From Desmodus rotundus (lineage: Eukaryota > Chordata > Mammalia > Chiroptera > Phyllostomidae), in NCBI RefSeq assembly GCF_022682495.2, contig NC_071399.1, positions 12,381,342-12,445,341 on the forward strand: a stretch of 64,000 bases of DNA, in the 5' to 3' direction. Below, in pieces: positions 41,250-44,239 of this stretch. Numbering within the stretch: the stretch's first letter is position 1; each line of letters opens with the position of its first letter. The position numbers were made by a program, and so were the translations under genes. The notes under the pieces are model-generated. The model was given only the letters and a program-made list of their open reading frames with translations, did not search any database and was not told where the DNA came from.

Positions 41250-43320
41250 CAATACGCACACCAAGAGCTTTAACTTACCTGTTTGGAAAATGACTTCCAT
41301 GTTTTAACAACTATAATAAACAAACATATAAGAATTAGATAACAAAAACTGTAACTTGTAACACCAAGCTTTCATATCTAAAAGGCAAAGTTTCTTTAAC
41401 CTCAAGATTTGGATACAAGACATTTTATTTATGGTATATATTTATTTCATGTACTATAAACCATTCATAATAAATAAATTGAATAGAAAACACATTTTTC
41501 CATAATCATTATCTTACTTTGAGGATTTCTGGATTTATAAAGTAAGTGAATTCACTTCGTGTCAAACATCTATGGTCTTAAAAACACAAATAATGTTGTG
41601 TATTCAATATTCACACTAGATATAAAATATTAACATAGAGAAATTATAATTTTAAGGTGTTACCATGGTCTCTGCTCTATTAGTATCTCTGATGTTAATT
41701 CAAAAGTGAGGTCTCTCTGGTGTAAATGGGAAAGATGGGAACACGGGGGAAAGAGGTGAAGGAGAGAGCAAATAACGTGAGCTGGAGAGTCTCGTCCCAT
41801 TTTCATTCCTCTCCCCTAATGATGTCACAGTTGAGTAAGACACCAGGGATCGCTTCCTTTTTCTGAGTCCTTTCACATTCCTGGAGATCCCAAAAGCTAC
41901 AAGTCTTATAACACTGGAATAAATGTGCGTCATGCTGCTGTTTCCTTTGCTCAGATTTGAACACTGTGAATATCTAATGACTGCCCAAGAATTATCTCCA
42001 GATTTATGTAGGATTAAGTCCTCTCATACAGCTAAATTAGAAACTGGTCAATATTAAGTATTTTTGCTACATTACAGTAATGACAACCAGAAATAGTCCT
42101 ACATGGGGATGTGGTTATTTCTGTGTAATTAACCATAATTAATGTAAACAACCTATCAAATTCAAGATTATAAGATAAGCATTTCCTTTGCTATATAACA
42201 TTCTCTTTTTTTTAAACAGTGTATCATTTTAAGATCAAAAGGGAGCATGTTCTAATATTTAGCAAACTGATTTCTAGGCAGACAGATTTCTTCTTTATGG
42301 AGCAACAACATCCTTTCTTTACCCATGGTTATTTATAGAAATGTATAATCAAGTGGTTAAAGCCATACGTCTACAAAGTAGAATTCAGCATTTAACCTTA
42401 ATTATGATCCTGTATACATTCACATTTAAAGAATCCTCCTTTTCACAATGAACAGAACAATGTGAGTAATACGTATTATTCTGTTGCTTTTGAATGACAG
42501 CAGCAAGAAGAGGAGAGAAATAAATGGCACCAAAGTGCATGCACACGCTCTTACGTAATGTTCAGTAGCTATTTATCAAAAGAGGAAGTCAGACCCACTC
42601 TTGAGTTTTGTAGGGTTTATGAGATCTCCAGGGTAAATTATTCACAAAAGGCATATTCATTCTGCCGGATATGTCAGCATGTTCAATATTATTAGCTTTT
42701 TCTCATAAAGACTAAAGAGCCATTAAGATTGTTCTTCAAAGGATTTTCTGATTTTCTAAACTTATTTAATGTGAAGTTACTGCATATATAAATATAACTT
42801 GGCTGAAGAGGGACTTCAATTTATTGGATAAATTTTATTTCTTAAAGCTATAGGTTAATGTTTATTTTATTTTTAATATTTTTATGGATGTCCAATTTTT
42901 TTAAATAACACATCTTTTAAAACTAAAATTAAAATACTATTTGAAGCTATATGAAAGCAAGCAATTACTTATTTTAGTTCTAGAAGGGACCTCAATTAAC
43001 ATGTATTTGTATTATAAACTATTAGTCTGGTAAAATTTTATAGCATAATGCCTTTCAAAATACCACATTATTTGGTTAGTTCTTCTGAAAAACTTACACT
43101 GCTGTACACTAGAGATAAGAAAAAAATCTTACGAAATTATTAAGATACTTTGAAAGATGTACTTACATTTGGGCTCATCTGTCGTGACAGCCAAAATAAA
43201 GTCAGACGGAGTCATGAACAGCTGCCCTTCGCATTCCACGGACGCGAACACCCGGAACCGCCGCTCGCGCGACGTGGCGCACAGGTCCAGGTCCTCGGCG
43301 TCCGCGCGGCCCGCAGCGAC
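836..43320 (-). CDS. MICU3: MICU3, mitochondrial calcium uptake family member 3 (exons 2-14; exon 1 outside window)
   Basis: MICU3 is an EF-hand protein of the mitochondrial intermembrane space that pairs with MICU1 and raises calcium uptake through the MCU uniporter; it is best known from nervous tissue. Coding segments on the minus strand, 5' to 3': 43167-43320, 41279-41310, 34184-34262, 31856-31903, 29255-29337, 28177-28248, 24851-24889, 16074-16169, 8805-8905, 8228-8399, 4214-4322, 1937-2094, 836-904. They total 1212 nt, 403 codons plus TAA, with no frameshift or internal stop. Two canonical EF-hand loops are present: [12 protein letters not shown] in exon 6 and [12 protein letters not shown] in exon 13. 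The family paralogues MICU1 and MICU2 are excluded by the linker and C-terminus, which match MICU3 as I recall it almost residue for residue. Residue numbers in the exon entries assume a 127-residue exon 1, as in human. The start codon, targeting peptide and promoter are not in the window. Confidence 0.97.
905..1936. other. MICU3 intron 13
   Basis: AT-rich intron. The only distinct element recognised is a CTCF-like motif at 1145-1158. No recognisable repeat or open reading frame of interest. Confidence 0.7.
1145..1158 (+). promoter_or_regulatory. CTCF-type motif
   Basis: CCACTAGGGGGCAG fits the CTCF core consensus at every informative position. It stands in otherwise AT-rich, non-repetitive intron sequence about 0.24 kb upstream of the last MICU3 exon. 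A sequence match only; occupancy is not shown. Confidence 0.55.
1937..2094 (-). CDS. MICU3: MICU3 exon 13, second canonical EF-hand
   Basis: The 158-nt exon completes Asp and encodes [18 protein letters not shown], then NTVFKIF, the loop [12 protein letters not shown] and [14 protein letters not shown] (about residues 457-508). Loop ligands: Asp at 1, 3 and 5, Gln at 7, Ser at 9, Glu at 12, consistent with calcium binding. The acceptor is ATTTATCCAG and the donor CGG|GTAAGC. The exon ends in phase 0. Confidence 0.97.
2320..2880. repeat. Ancient dispersed repeat, family not assigned
   Basis: The segment opens with TATTTAATGAGCACCTACTA and continues with the AGAAACTTACAGTT, GAGCCCTGAAGGATAGAAG and GAACGAAGGCGCGGAGG phrases typical of a common mammalian interspersed repeat that begins with an L2-like 'ATTTATTGAGCACCTACTATG' unit. 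Heavily diverged. Short reading frames here have no coding look. Confidence 0.45.
2881..3890. other. MICU3 intron 12, unassigned part
   Basis: Unique-looking, moderately GC-balanced intron sequence. Several chance reading frames of 70-120 codons occur on both strands without recognisable domains. Nothing else seen. Confidence 0.6.
3895..4035 (-). mobile_element. L1 3'-end fragment
   Basis: Antisense L1 tail recognised by TTATTGGGGTGACATTGGTT and the following AATAAAATTACATAGG..TTTCAGGTGTAC phrase, a common L1 3'-end signature in laurasiatherian genomes. Confidence 0.6.
4214..4322 (-). CDS. MICU3: MICU3 exon 12
   Basis: The 109-nt exon encodes [20 protein letters not shown], then [16 protein letters not shown] and the first base of Asp (about residues 420-455). 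The acceptor is CACAATATAG and the donor GCAAG|GTAAGT. It codes helices that precede the second canonical EF-hand and is essentially identical to recalled human MICU3. Confidence 0.97.
4323..5849. other. MICU3 intron 11, left part
   Basis: No recognised element. A slightly GC-rich stretch at 4800-4920 interrupts AT-rich sequence. Reading frames of up to 118 codons have no family resemblance. Confidence 0.55.
5850..6656 (+). mobile_element. HAL1/L1 ORF1-like segment
   Basis: The sequence follows the ORF1 region of HAL1 or an L1M element in sense: GAGGAAGCCCAGACTGGACT, then AAAGGAAACCATGGACAAAG, then GCTCAGCAAACTCCAAATAC, TCAAACTGTCAAAAGCCAAAG and GAAACCATGGAGGCCAGAAG in the expected order. 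Stops and frameshifts break the frame. It ends abruptly at about 6656, where an L1 3'-end begins. Confidence 0.75.
6657..7110 (+). mobile_element. L1 3' end with expanded G-rich minisatellite
   Basis: Begins with the L1 end-of-ORF2 phrase GTTATGCTAAATAAAATGAG, then ACCATATGATCTCAC, the bat-type GCTGACAGTGACCAGAGGGG block, and ends AACTGAACAACAATAAAAAA. It is contiguous with the ORF1-like segment to the left, with ORF2 missing. Six tandem copies of a 24/25-bp unit sit in its 3' UTR. Confidence 0.75.
6889..7035 (+). repeat. Minisatellite, six copies of a 24/25-bp unit
   Basis: Copies start at 6889, 6914, 6938, 6963, 6987 and 7012. The unit is AGGACTGAATGTGGGAGGTG followed by a run of five or six G. 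The 25- and 24-bp forms alternate strictly, so the array can also be read as three copies of a 49-bp unit. Copies are otherwise identical. Proline-rich reading frames across it are artefacts. Confidence 0.95.
7111..8227. other. MICU3 intron 11, right part
   Basis: AT-rich intron sequence without recognised repeats or motifs. Confidence 0.6.
8228..8399 (-). CDS. MICU3: MICU3 exon 11
   Basis: The 172-nt exon starts with the last base of Arg, then [20 protein letters not shown] and onward to [14 protein letters not shown] (about residues 363-419). The acceptor is TTGTCATAG. The donor AAAAG|GTATCT departs from consensus at +4 and +5. The [12 protein letters not shown] segment is an EF-hand-like loop lacking a full set of acidic ligands. 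It is the longest coding exon in the window. Confidence 0.97.
8400..8804. other. MICU3 intron 10
   Basis: Short 405-bp intron with a modestly GC-rich centre. No element recognised. It is the shortest intron in the window. Confidence 0.75.
8805..8905 (-). CDS. MICU3: MICU3 exon 10
   Basis: The 101-nt exon encodes [20 protein letters not shown], then [13 protein letters not shown] and two bases of Arg (about residues 329-361). The acceptor is TTTTTTTAAAG and the donor TATAG|GTGAGC. HFFGKKG..L.FEDF is the degenerate, non-binding EF-hand that opens the C-terminal half in MICU proteins. Confidence 0.96.
8906..10014. other. MICU3 intron 9, left part
   Basis: AT-rich. A pyrimidine-rich run at 9655-9735 (TTCC/CTTT type) is the only feature noticed. 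Confidence 0.6.
10015..10262 (-). mobile_element. 5'-truncated L1, 3' end only
   Basis: In reverse complement it reads ATCTGATTTCACTCCAGTGG, then AATCTAATGAACAAACTGAAC, AGGATGACAGCT, GGTGATTGCAG and GGTAATGGAAAAAATACAAT. The same 3' UTR order recurs at 46865, 47845 and 57728, marking one L1 lineage. Confidence 0.8.
10935..11100 (+). repeat. MIR fragment, degenerate
   Basis: The segment keeps the MIR order: CACTTGGGTTCAATGACTTT, then TTACCTGTAAAATGGGAATA, then AATAAAATGAGAATATGAATG. Confidence 0.55.
11425..11680 (+). repeat. MIR element
   Basis: Recognised by AAGAGTCAGGATCTGGCTTT, the TTATGTGACCTTGGGGAAGT core, and the GTTGTGAGCACTTGGTAACC and GCCAGTAAATGCTAGCTAT tail in MIR order. Confidence 0.75.
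11681..13843. other. MICU3 intron 9, central unassigned part
   Basis: AT-rich, apparently unique sequence. A pyrimidine tract (TTTTCTTTTC type) lies at about 13210-13255. No repeat family or gene recognised. Confidence 0.55.
13844..13896. repeat. Perfect 22-bp inverted repeat (hairpin)
   Basis: Left arm 13844-13865 (AAAGTAAAGGCACTACTATG then TG), spacer 13866-13874 (GCACATAGG), right arm 13875-13896, an exact reverse complement of the left. GCAC/GTGC pairing just outside, after a small bulge, extends the stem. The size and shape resemble a microRNA precursor or the ends of a very short MITE; no family assigned. Confidence 0.9.
14273..14541 (-). mobile_element. Ves SINE with target-site duplications
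   Basis: The body at 14288-14526 reads in reverse complement as the bat tRNA-derived SINE: AGCCCTGGCTGGTGTAGCTC (box A region), then GGTTCGATTCCCAGTCAGGG (box B region), CACACATTGATGTTTCTCTC, and an (AAAT)n-type tail. It is flanked by 15-bp duplications, 14273-14287 and 14527-14541, with one C/T difference. Confidence 0.95.
14589..15269 (+). mobile_element. Mariner-like DNA transposon, degenerate transposase
   Basis: Terminal inverted repeats match: ACGAGGTCTGTCCAG at the left end against CTGGACAGACCTTGT at the right end. The interior keeps the mariner transposase signature [20 protein letters not shown] followed by [16 protein letters not shown] near 15000-15100, after relics of an N-terminal region, with stops and internal loss. 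About 0.68 kb against about 1.3 kb for a full mariner, so it cannot mobilise itself. Confidence 0.85.
15270..16073. other. MICU3 intron 9, right part
   Basis: Mixed composition; 15390-15560 is relatively GC-rich with reading frames on both strands of about 60-95 codons that resemble no family. No repeat recognised. Confidence 0.5.
16074..16169 (-). CDS. MICU3: MICU3 exon 9
   Basis: The 96-nt exon, 32 codons in phase 0-0, runs from [20 protein letters not shown] to [12 protein letters not shown] (about residues 297-328). The acceptor is CTTCTACAG. The donor GCGGAG|GTATAA is weak at positions +4 to +6. It codes the C-terminal part of the inter-lobe linker. Confidence 0.96.
16170..17640. other. 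MICU3 intron 8, left part
   Basis: AT-rich sequence with no recognised element. Confidence 0.55.
17648..17695. repeat. Alternating purine-pyrimidine tract
   Basis: ACACACATGCATGCACATGC and onward into (CA)n. Strict purine/pyrimidine alternation over most of about 48 bp makes this a candidate for left-handed DNA and for length polymorphism. Confidence 0.8.
18276..18518 (-). mobile_element. Ves SINE with target-site duplications
   Basis: The body at 18291-18503 reads in reverse complement GCCCTGTCTGGTGTGGCTCA, GGTTCGATTCCCAGTCAGGG, then the CATTGATGTCTCTCTCCCTT tail region. Exact 15-bp duplications AAAACTAGTAGAAAT lie at 18276-18290 and 18504-18518. Confidence 0.95.
18519..19028. other. MICU3 intron 8, unassigned segment
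   Basis: Unique-looking AT-rich sequence between a Ves SINE and a purine tract. Nothing recognised. Confidence 0.5.
19029..19120 (+). repeat. Purine-rich simple repeat (GGAA/GGAG)
   Basis: Polypurine stretch of AAGGAAGG and GGGAGGGAG variants with almost no pyrimidines. A related AAGGAAA/GAAAG tract follows the neighbouring LTR at about 19480-19570. Confidence 0.9.
19121..19480 (+). mobile_element. MaLR-type solitary LTR (MLT1/MST-like)
   Basis: The phrases occur in LTR order: GTATGTTGAAACTCTAAACC, GTATTAGGAGAAGGTGGGGC, TCATGAATGGTATTAGTGC, AAGACACAGCAAGAAGGTGC, CAGCTTCCAAAGCTGTGAGA, AAGCCACCCAGCTTATGGTA and AAATGGACTAAGAC. It is a non-coding relic of an ancient endogenous retrovirus-like element; no internal region is seen. 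The reading frame across it is incidental. Confidence 0.7.
19663..19684 (+). repeat. (CCAA)n short tandem repeat
   Basis: A short run of AACCAACC units within AT-rich intron. Confidence 0.7.
19990..20740 (+). mobile_element. HAL1-like / ancient L1 ORF1-region fragment
   Basis: Degenerate sense match in consistent order: AGACTTCAGATATTCAAATT, AATAGAACTAGACC, GAATACCAAAGGCAAACAAA with ATCTTAAAAGCAGTCAGAAA, GAGCTGACTTCAATTTCAAC and AGAAGCCAGAAG. The reading frame is broken throughout. Confidence 0.6.
20741..21160 (+). mobile_element. L1 3' UTR pieces, two successive ends
   Basis: A first short end, GTATACCTGAATCTAATAGA to CAATCATACCTCAATTAAAA, is followed by a longer 3' UTR: GGATTAGTGGTTGCCAGAGG, GGGTGAAGGCGGTTG, CACAGCATGGTGACAACAGT, and a terminal TGTCAATTATATTTTAATAA. 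Two L1M 3' ends therefore lie head to tail. Confidence 0.7.
21161..22129. other. MICU3 intron 8, probable HAL1 remainder and unassigned sequence
   Basis: AT-rich; a GGCAAACAAAATCTTAACAG phrase at 21723 echoes the HAL1-like segment to the left, so part of this may be the same or a related old element. No firm assignment. Confidence 0.35.
22130..22715 (+). mobile_element. hAT-Charlie-type DNA transposon relic
   Basis: The right end, AAAATGTTTGAGAACTGCTG, is the reverse complement of the hAT-Charlie terminal repeat (CAG.GGTTCTCAAAC). The interior includes a decayed transposase stretch near 22200-22470 of the kind related to FAM200/ZBED5-like proteins (TGTTCAGACACTGG, TGGCAGACATTTTTCTTGAC). Not coding; frames are interrupted. 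Confidence 0.6.
22716..24850. other. MICU3 intron 8, right part
   Basis: The stretch 22790-23110 has the look of an old repeat 3' end (CTGTGGTTATCTTTGGGAGA then a T-rich tail), family not assigned. The remainder is AT-rich with no recognised element. Confidence 0.4.
24851..24889 (-). CDS. MICU3: MICU3 exon 8 (39-bp microexon)
   Basis: The microexon is 39 nt, 13 codons in phase 0-0: [13 protein letters not shown] (about residues 284-296). The acceptor is CTGTGTCAG and the donor AGT|GTATGT. It matches recalled MICU3 exactly and bridges exons 7 and 9 in frame. It is isolated between introns of about 3.3 and 8.7 kb and could be skipped without breaking the frame. Confidence 0.94.
24890..25599. 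other. MICU3 intron 7, left part
   Basis: No element recognised; AT-rich intron sequence. Confidence 0.55.
25600..25775 (-). repeat. MIR element
   Basis: Antisense MIR: AGTGAAGAAACTGAGCCACA, GATGTTAAGGACC, CAAGGTCACCCAGGTAATGA, AATATTTGAACCCTG and CTCCTGAGCCTGTGCTACAC occur in the expected order. Confidence 0.85.
25776..27088. other. MICU3 intron 7, central part
   Basis: AT-rich; nothing recognised. Confidence 0.55.
27089..27200 (-). mobile_element. Very short 5'-truncated L1 insertion with target-site duplications
   Basis: The 84-bp body at 27103-27186 is the terminal L1 3' end in antisense: TTTTTATTGTTATTCAATTA, then CAGTTGTCTGCATTTTCTCC and a C-rich run. Exact 14-bp duplications ATAATCCATGTTTT lie at 27089-27102 and 27187-27200. 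Confidence 0.9.
27385..27620 (+). repeat. MIR element
   Basis: Nearly full-length sense MIR: AGTGGGTAAGAGTGTAGATT, GGGCTCAAATCGTGGCTTTG, the core to ATTTTGGACAAGATATTTAA, and GATTAAATGAGAAAATGCAT with AGTACAGAGCCTGATAGGAA. Confidence 0.85.
27621..28176. other. MICU3 intron 7, right part
   Basis: AT-rich. Contains a perfect 14-bp AT-rich palindrome with a 3-nt spacer at 27997-28027; otherwise nothing recognised. Confidence 0.55.
28177..28248 (-). CDS. MICU3: MICU3 exon 7
   Basis: The 72-nt exon, 24 codons in phase 0-0, encodes [20 protein letters not shown] followed by HAML (about residues 260-283). The acceptor is CCTTTTAG and the donor CTG|GTAAGA. It is a strongly charged segment following the first EF-hand and begins the flexible linker between the two lobes. 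Confidence 0.95.
28249..29254. other. MICU3 intron 6
   Basis: The centre (28540-29010) is more GC-rich than the flanks and carries reading frames of up to 87 codons on both strands, none recognisable. No repeat assigned. Confidence 0.55.
29255..29337 (-). CDS. MICU3: MICU3 exon 6, first canonical EF-hand
   Basis: The 83-nt exon encodes [12 protein letters not shown], then the loop [12 protein letters not shown], then FLV (about residues 233-259). Calcium ligands are in the expected places: Asp at loop positions 1, 3 and 9, Asn at 5, Glu at 12. The acceptor is TGTGGCAG and the donor GGTG|GTATGT. The intact loop predicts that this EF-hand binds calcium. Confidence 0.97.
29338..30889. other. 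MICU3 intron 5, left part
   Basis: AT-rich with a C-rich patch at 30500-30680. A 97-codon minus-strand frame at 29811-30104 matches no family I know. No repeat recognised. Confidence 0.5.
30890..31345. repeat. Ancient dispersed repeat (same type as 2320-2880)
   Basis: TTCATTCATTCACCAACTAT start, CAAACACTATTCTTTATACA, AATGGACAAAAAAGATAAAA, AGACAGACAAGAAGATGTAA and GGAGCAGAAAGTGCAAATTC follow the order of a common mammalian repeat with an L2-like opening. Family not named. Confidence 0.5.
31346..31855. other. MICU3 intron 5, right part
   Basis: AT-rich; no element recognised. Confidence 0.55.
31856..31903 (-). CDS. MICU3: MICU3 exon 5 (48-bp small exon)
   Basis: The exon is 48 nt: GT completing Gly, then [15 protein letters not shown], then the first base of Lys (about residues 217-231). 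The acceptor is TTCTTCTAG and the donor [20 protein letters not shown] is the helix pair before the first canonical EF-hand and is typical of the MICU fold. Confidence 0.96.
31904..34183. other. MICU3 intron 4
   Basis: AT-rich intron with a GC-richer island at 32640-32920 and 33060-33200. A reading frame of 95-103 codons there has no recognised domain. No repeat family assigned. Confidence 0.5.
34184..34262 (-). CDS. MICU3: MICU3 exon 4
   Basis: The 79-nt exon encodes [20 protein letters not shown] followed by RNLKER and the first base of Gly, about residues 190-215. The acceptor is GTTATAG and the donor AGAG|GTAAGT. The segment leads into the first EF-hand lobe. It differs from recalled human MICU3 at only about three positions, all conservative. 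Confidence 0.96.
34263..35099. other. MICU3 intron 3, left end
   Basis: AT-rich; no element recognised before the Ves SINE. Confidence 0.55.
35100..35305 (+). mobile_element. Ves SINE
   Basis: Sense copy: GCCCTGTCTGGTGTGGCTCA (box A), GCTGGTTCGATTCCCAGTCA (box B), GAGAGGCAACCACACAGTGA and TGTTTCTCTCC, with an A-rich (AAATAAATAAAT) tail. Clear target-site duplications are not seen. Confidence 0.92.
35420..35568 (+). mobile_element. MER5A-like hAT-Charlie MITE
   Basis: AGCGTCACTACCTGGGAGGT, TGTTAGAAATGCAGAATCTC, CCTACTAAATCAGAATCTGT, and the terminal ACTGAGAAGCACTTTGAGCG occur in MER5A order. Confidence 0.8.
35569..36384. other. MICU3 intron 3, segment with MIR remnant
   Basis: Mostly unassigned. 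At 36080-36205 an antisense MIR core is visible (AACCCAAGGTCACACAACAG, then GGTAAATGAGTGGCCAGATC). Confidence 0.5.
36385..37085 (+). mobile_element. Solitary LTR of an ancient ERV, family not named
   Basis: Sense LTR structure: TTCCTGGGAGGGAGACTCTA, CACCATGTGATTAGAGC, CAGACCTACGCAGTGAAACC with CCCAGTAAAAACCCC, TTCAGGTTGGTGAATACACA, ATGAGTCAGCCTAGCAAATT, CAGCCAGTTGTCAGAAGTAT, and a final GGTGTCAGAATGATATTGCA. The phrase order is that of a known mammalian ERV LTR. No internal viral genes are present. Confidence 0.65.
37086..37769. other. MICU3 intron 3, unassigned segment
   Basis: AT-rich followed by a mixed-composition stretch; nothing recognised. Confidence 0.5.
37770..39023 (-). mobile_element. 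Ancient L1M fragment, interrupted by dinucleotide repeats
   Basis: Antisense L1: AGTGAATATACCAATTTACA, AAGTATTGGTATTGTTAGAC, CATATCCCTGATTACTAGTG, then after the repeat block at 38148-38277, ACTTTTTTCTTATTGAGATG, CCATCTGAAATCTGCTTTTG, and CCATACATGTCTATATCTGT. Heavily diverged and old. Confidence 0.65.
38148..38277. repeat. (AT)n(GT)n(AT)n(AC)n repeat block with self-complementary core
   Basis: Two units share the frame ACTAGTGATATAT...(AC)nC: about 38146-38218 and 38226-38275. In the first, a (GT)n run and an (AC)n run flank a central (AT)n, so the whole core is its own reverse complement apart from one C. Confidence 0.9.
39024..39205 (-). mobile_element. L1 ORF2 segment, inverted relative to 39206-40785
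   Basis: Antisense ORF2: TGGAGTCTTTAGGGTTTTCT, AGAGTCATGTCATCTGCAAA, TGACTGCTCTGGCTGGGACT and TCCAGTATTACATTAAAT. In L1 order this piece lies immediately upstream of the sequence that starts in sense at 39206. Confidence 0.75.
39206..40785 (+). mobile_element. L1 ORF2 3' half, decayed
   Basis: Sense ORF2 from GTGTTCCTATATACTAGCAA through ATTGCAACAAAAAGAATCAA, AGTTAAAATGTCCCTATTAC, TGGAATGGCTATTATGAACA and GAAATGCTGCCATTTGTGAC to GCGAAATAAGTCAGTCAG. Broken into many frames by indels and stops. No 3' UTR or poly(A) follows, so the 3' end is missing. Confidence 0.9.
40870..41110 (-). mobile_element. Ancient L1M fragment
   Basis: Antisense: AGTATAACTGATAGGTATTG, GCCAAACTGTTTTCCAAAGC, GGGTATACCAACTTACATTC, then ACACCTGAGAGTTACCACTG. 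Corresponds to the same L1 region as 37950-38020, so it is a separate copy. Confidence 0.6.
41199..41250 (+). repeat. (GA)n microsatellite
   Basis: About 50 bp of GA dinucleotides with one GGG interruption, ending roughly 30 bp from the exon 3 donor. On the transcribed strand it is a CU-rich tract immediately downstream of that donor. Confidence 0.95.
41279..41310 (-). CDS. MICU3: MICU3 exon 3 (32-bp small exon)
   Basis: The exon is 32 nt with acceptor TATTATAG and a strong donor CAG|GTAAGT. It completes the codon split with exon 2 (T+TT, Phe) and then encodes [10 protein letters not shown], about residues 180-189. TWKS and SKQ are conserved in MICU3. Phases fit exactly between exon 2 (ends phase 1) and exon 4 (starts phase 0). 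A long GA repeat lies about 30 bp beyond the donor, in intron 3. Confidence 0.93.
41311..43166. other. MICU3 intron 2
   Basis: AT-rich intron of 1.86 kb. No repeat or motif recognised. Confidence 0.6.
43167..43320 (-). CDS. MICU3: MICU3 exon 2
   Basis: This exon encodes 51 residues plus one base, about residues 128-178, starting [14 protein letters not shown] and ending [11 protein letters not shown]. The acceptor is CTGCAG before GTCGCT; the donor is AAAT followed by GTAAGT. It holds the conserved RERRFR and CEGQLFMTP blocks that open the N-terminal lobe. The exon is exceptionally CpG-dense, about 21 CpG in 154 bp, while the other exons are AT-rich. Compared with human MICU3 as I recall it, seven of the 51 residues differ, nearly all by changes that raise GC. 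The last exon base is T rather than the usual G. Confidence 0.95.
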
Positions 43321-43830
43321 CTGCAGTTAGGAGGGCGAGTCACTGTGAACTACGGAGCGATGCCTGCTGTTAGAATTGTATCAAAAGTGAATTAACAAGG
43401 CAAAAATTGGAAAATACTGTCTTCTAAAGAACCTAACACTTTTATAGATAAATCATCCACATGAACAATGCTAACCTCGCCCCTTTCTCCTCCACCCCAC
43501 CGCCAGTCCACCCGCGAGTCCTGCGGGTTTCCCTCCGACTTTCCCAGTCCCCCCGCCGCCACGGCCTCTTCCCGAACACTCCCCGCTTCCCTCGGATCTT
43601 GCGGTGATGACCTCGCCAGGATCCTTGCCTCCAACCCATCCTGCACTGGGAGGAGGAGGATGGGCAGCGTACAGAATAATGTTATACTCGCTAACTACTC
43701 GAGCGGGGCCGTCAGAAGAAATGTTCCCAGGACAATCCACGGTTTTCACTGACACTCTGCGGCGTGAGTGGCGCCCACTATCACCCCAGCGAGGGGTCCC
43801 ACCGCCCTGGGCAACAGCATCACTTGGAGA
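43167..43830. promoter_or_regulatory. Intragenic CpG-rich block over exon 2 and start of intron 1
   Basis: Two CpG-dense patches, exon 2 (about 21 CpG in 154 bp) and 43476-43620 (about 14 CpG in 145 bp), with further CpG to about 43800, in a window that is otherwise CpG-poor. It may be a CpG island, an alternative promoter or simply a GC-biased hotspot. No TATA box or first-exon sequence was identified in it, and the reading frames there do not resemble MICU3 exon 1. Confidence 0.6.
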
Positions 43831-44046
43831 AGCCCACAAGTCGACCTAGCACCGCCTTAAAAAGAAGGTCTGAGGAGGAATTTGGAAATGGTGCGTTTCC
43901 CGGATTAAAAATACATACATATCCTAAAAGGGAAGAATATGATTTATGAAGAAAAGAGATAACCCGAGCCTGGGGGCTTAACAGAGTGCCCTGCTGCGGC
44001 GGGTGTTGCTGCCTCCACTGCCTCTGCTCTCTTCAGGGTAACGTGT

Positions 44047-44119
44047 CATGTGGTGTAATGACAAGACACGTGGTATAATAGCACGTGGTGTAATGACACA
44101 CACCGGCACTGCCCACGTG
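44047..44119. promoter_or_regulatory. Cluster of CACGTG E-boxes
   Basis: Perfect palindromic E-boxes at 44067-44072, 44082-44087 and 44114-44119, plus a CATGTG variant at 44048, within an imperfect tandem repeat of ACGTGGTGTAATGACA. The motif is that of USF, MYC/MAX and TFE-type factors. Confidence 0.5.
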
Positions 44120-44239
44120 AGACCAGGGTGGTGGAAAGTGGACCAATCTTCCCATGAGTCCCTTGAACTGGCTGGATGCTCCAACAGATCCTAGATCACC
44201 TAGGAGGAGAATCTGGCTTCTCTGGTTGGAGAACGGGAT

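Noticed and set aside
43471..43839. A 122-codon minus-strand reading frame in the CpG-rich block as MICU3 exon 1
   Set aside because: Its sequence shows none of the expected exon 1 features: no Arg-rich mitochondrial targeting start, no hydrophobic segment, no ending compatible with the exon 2 border. GC-rich DNA simply lacks stop codons. Exon 1 is taken to be outside the window.
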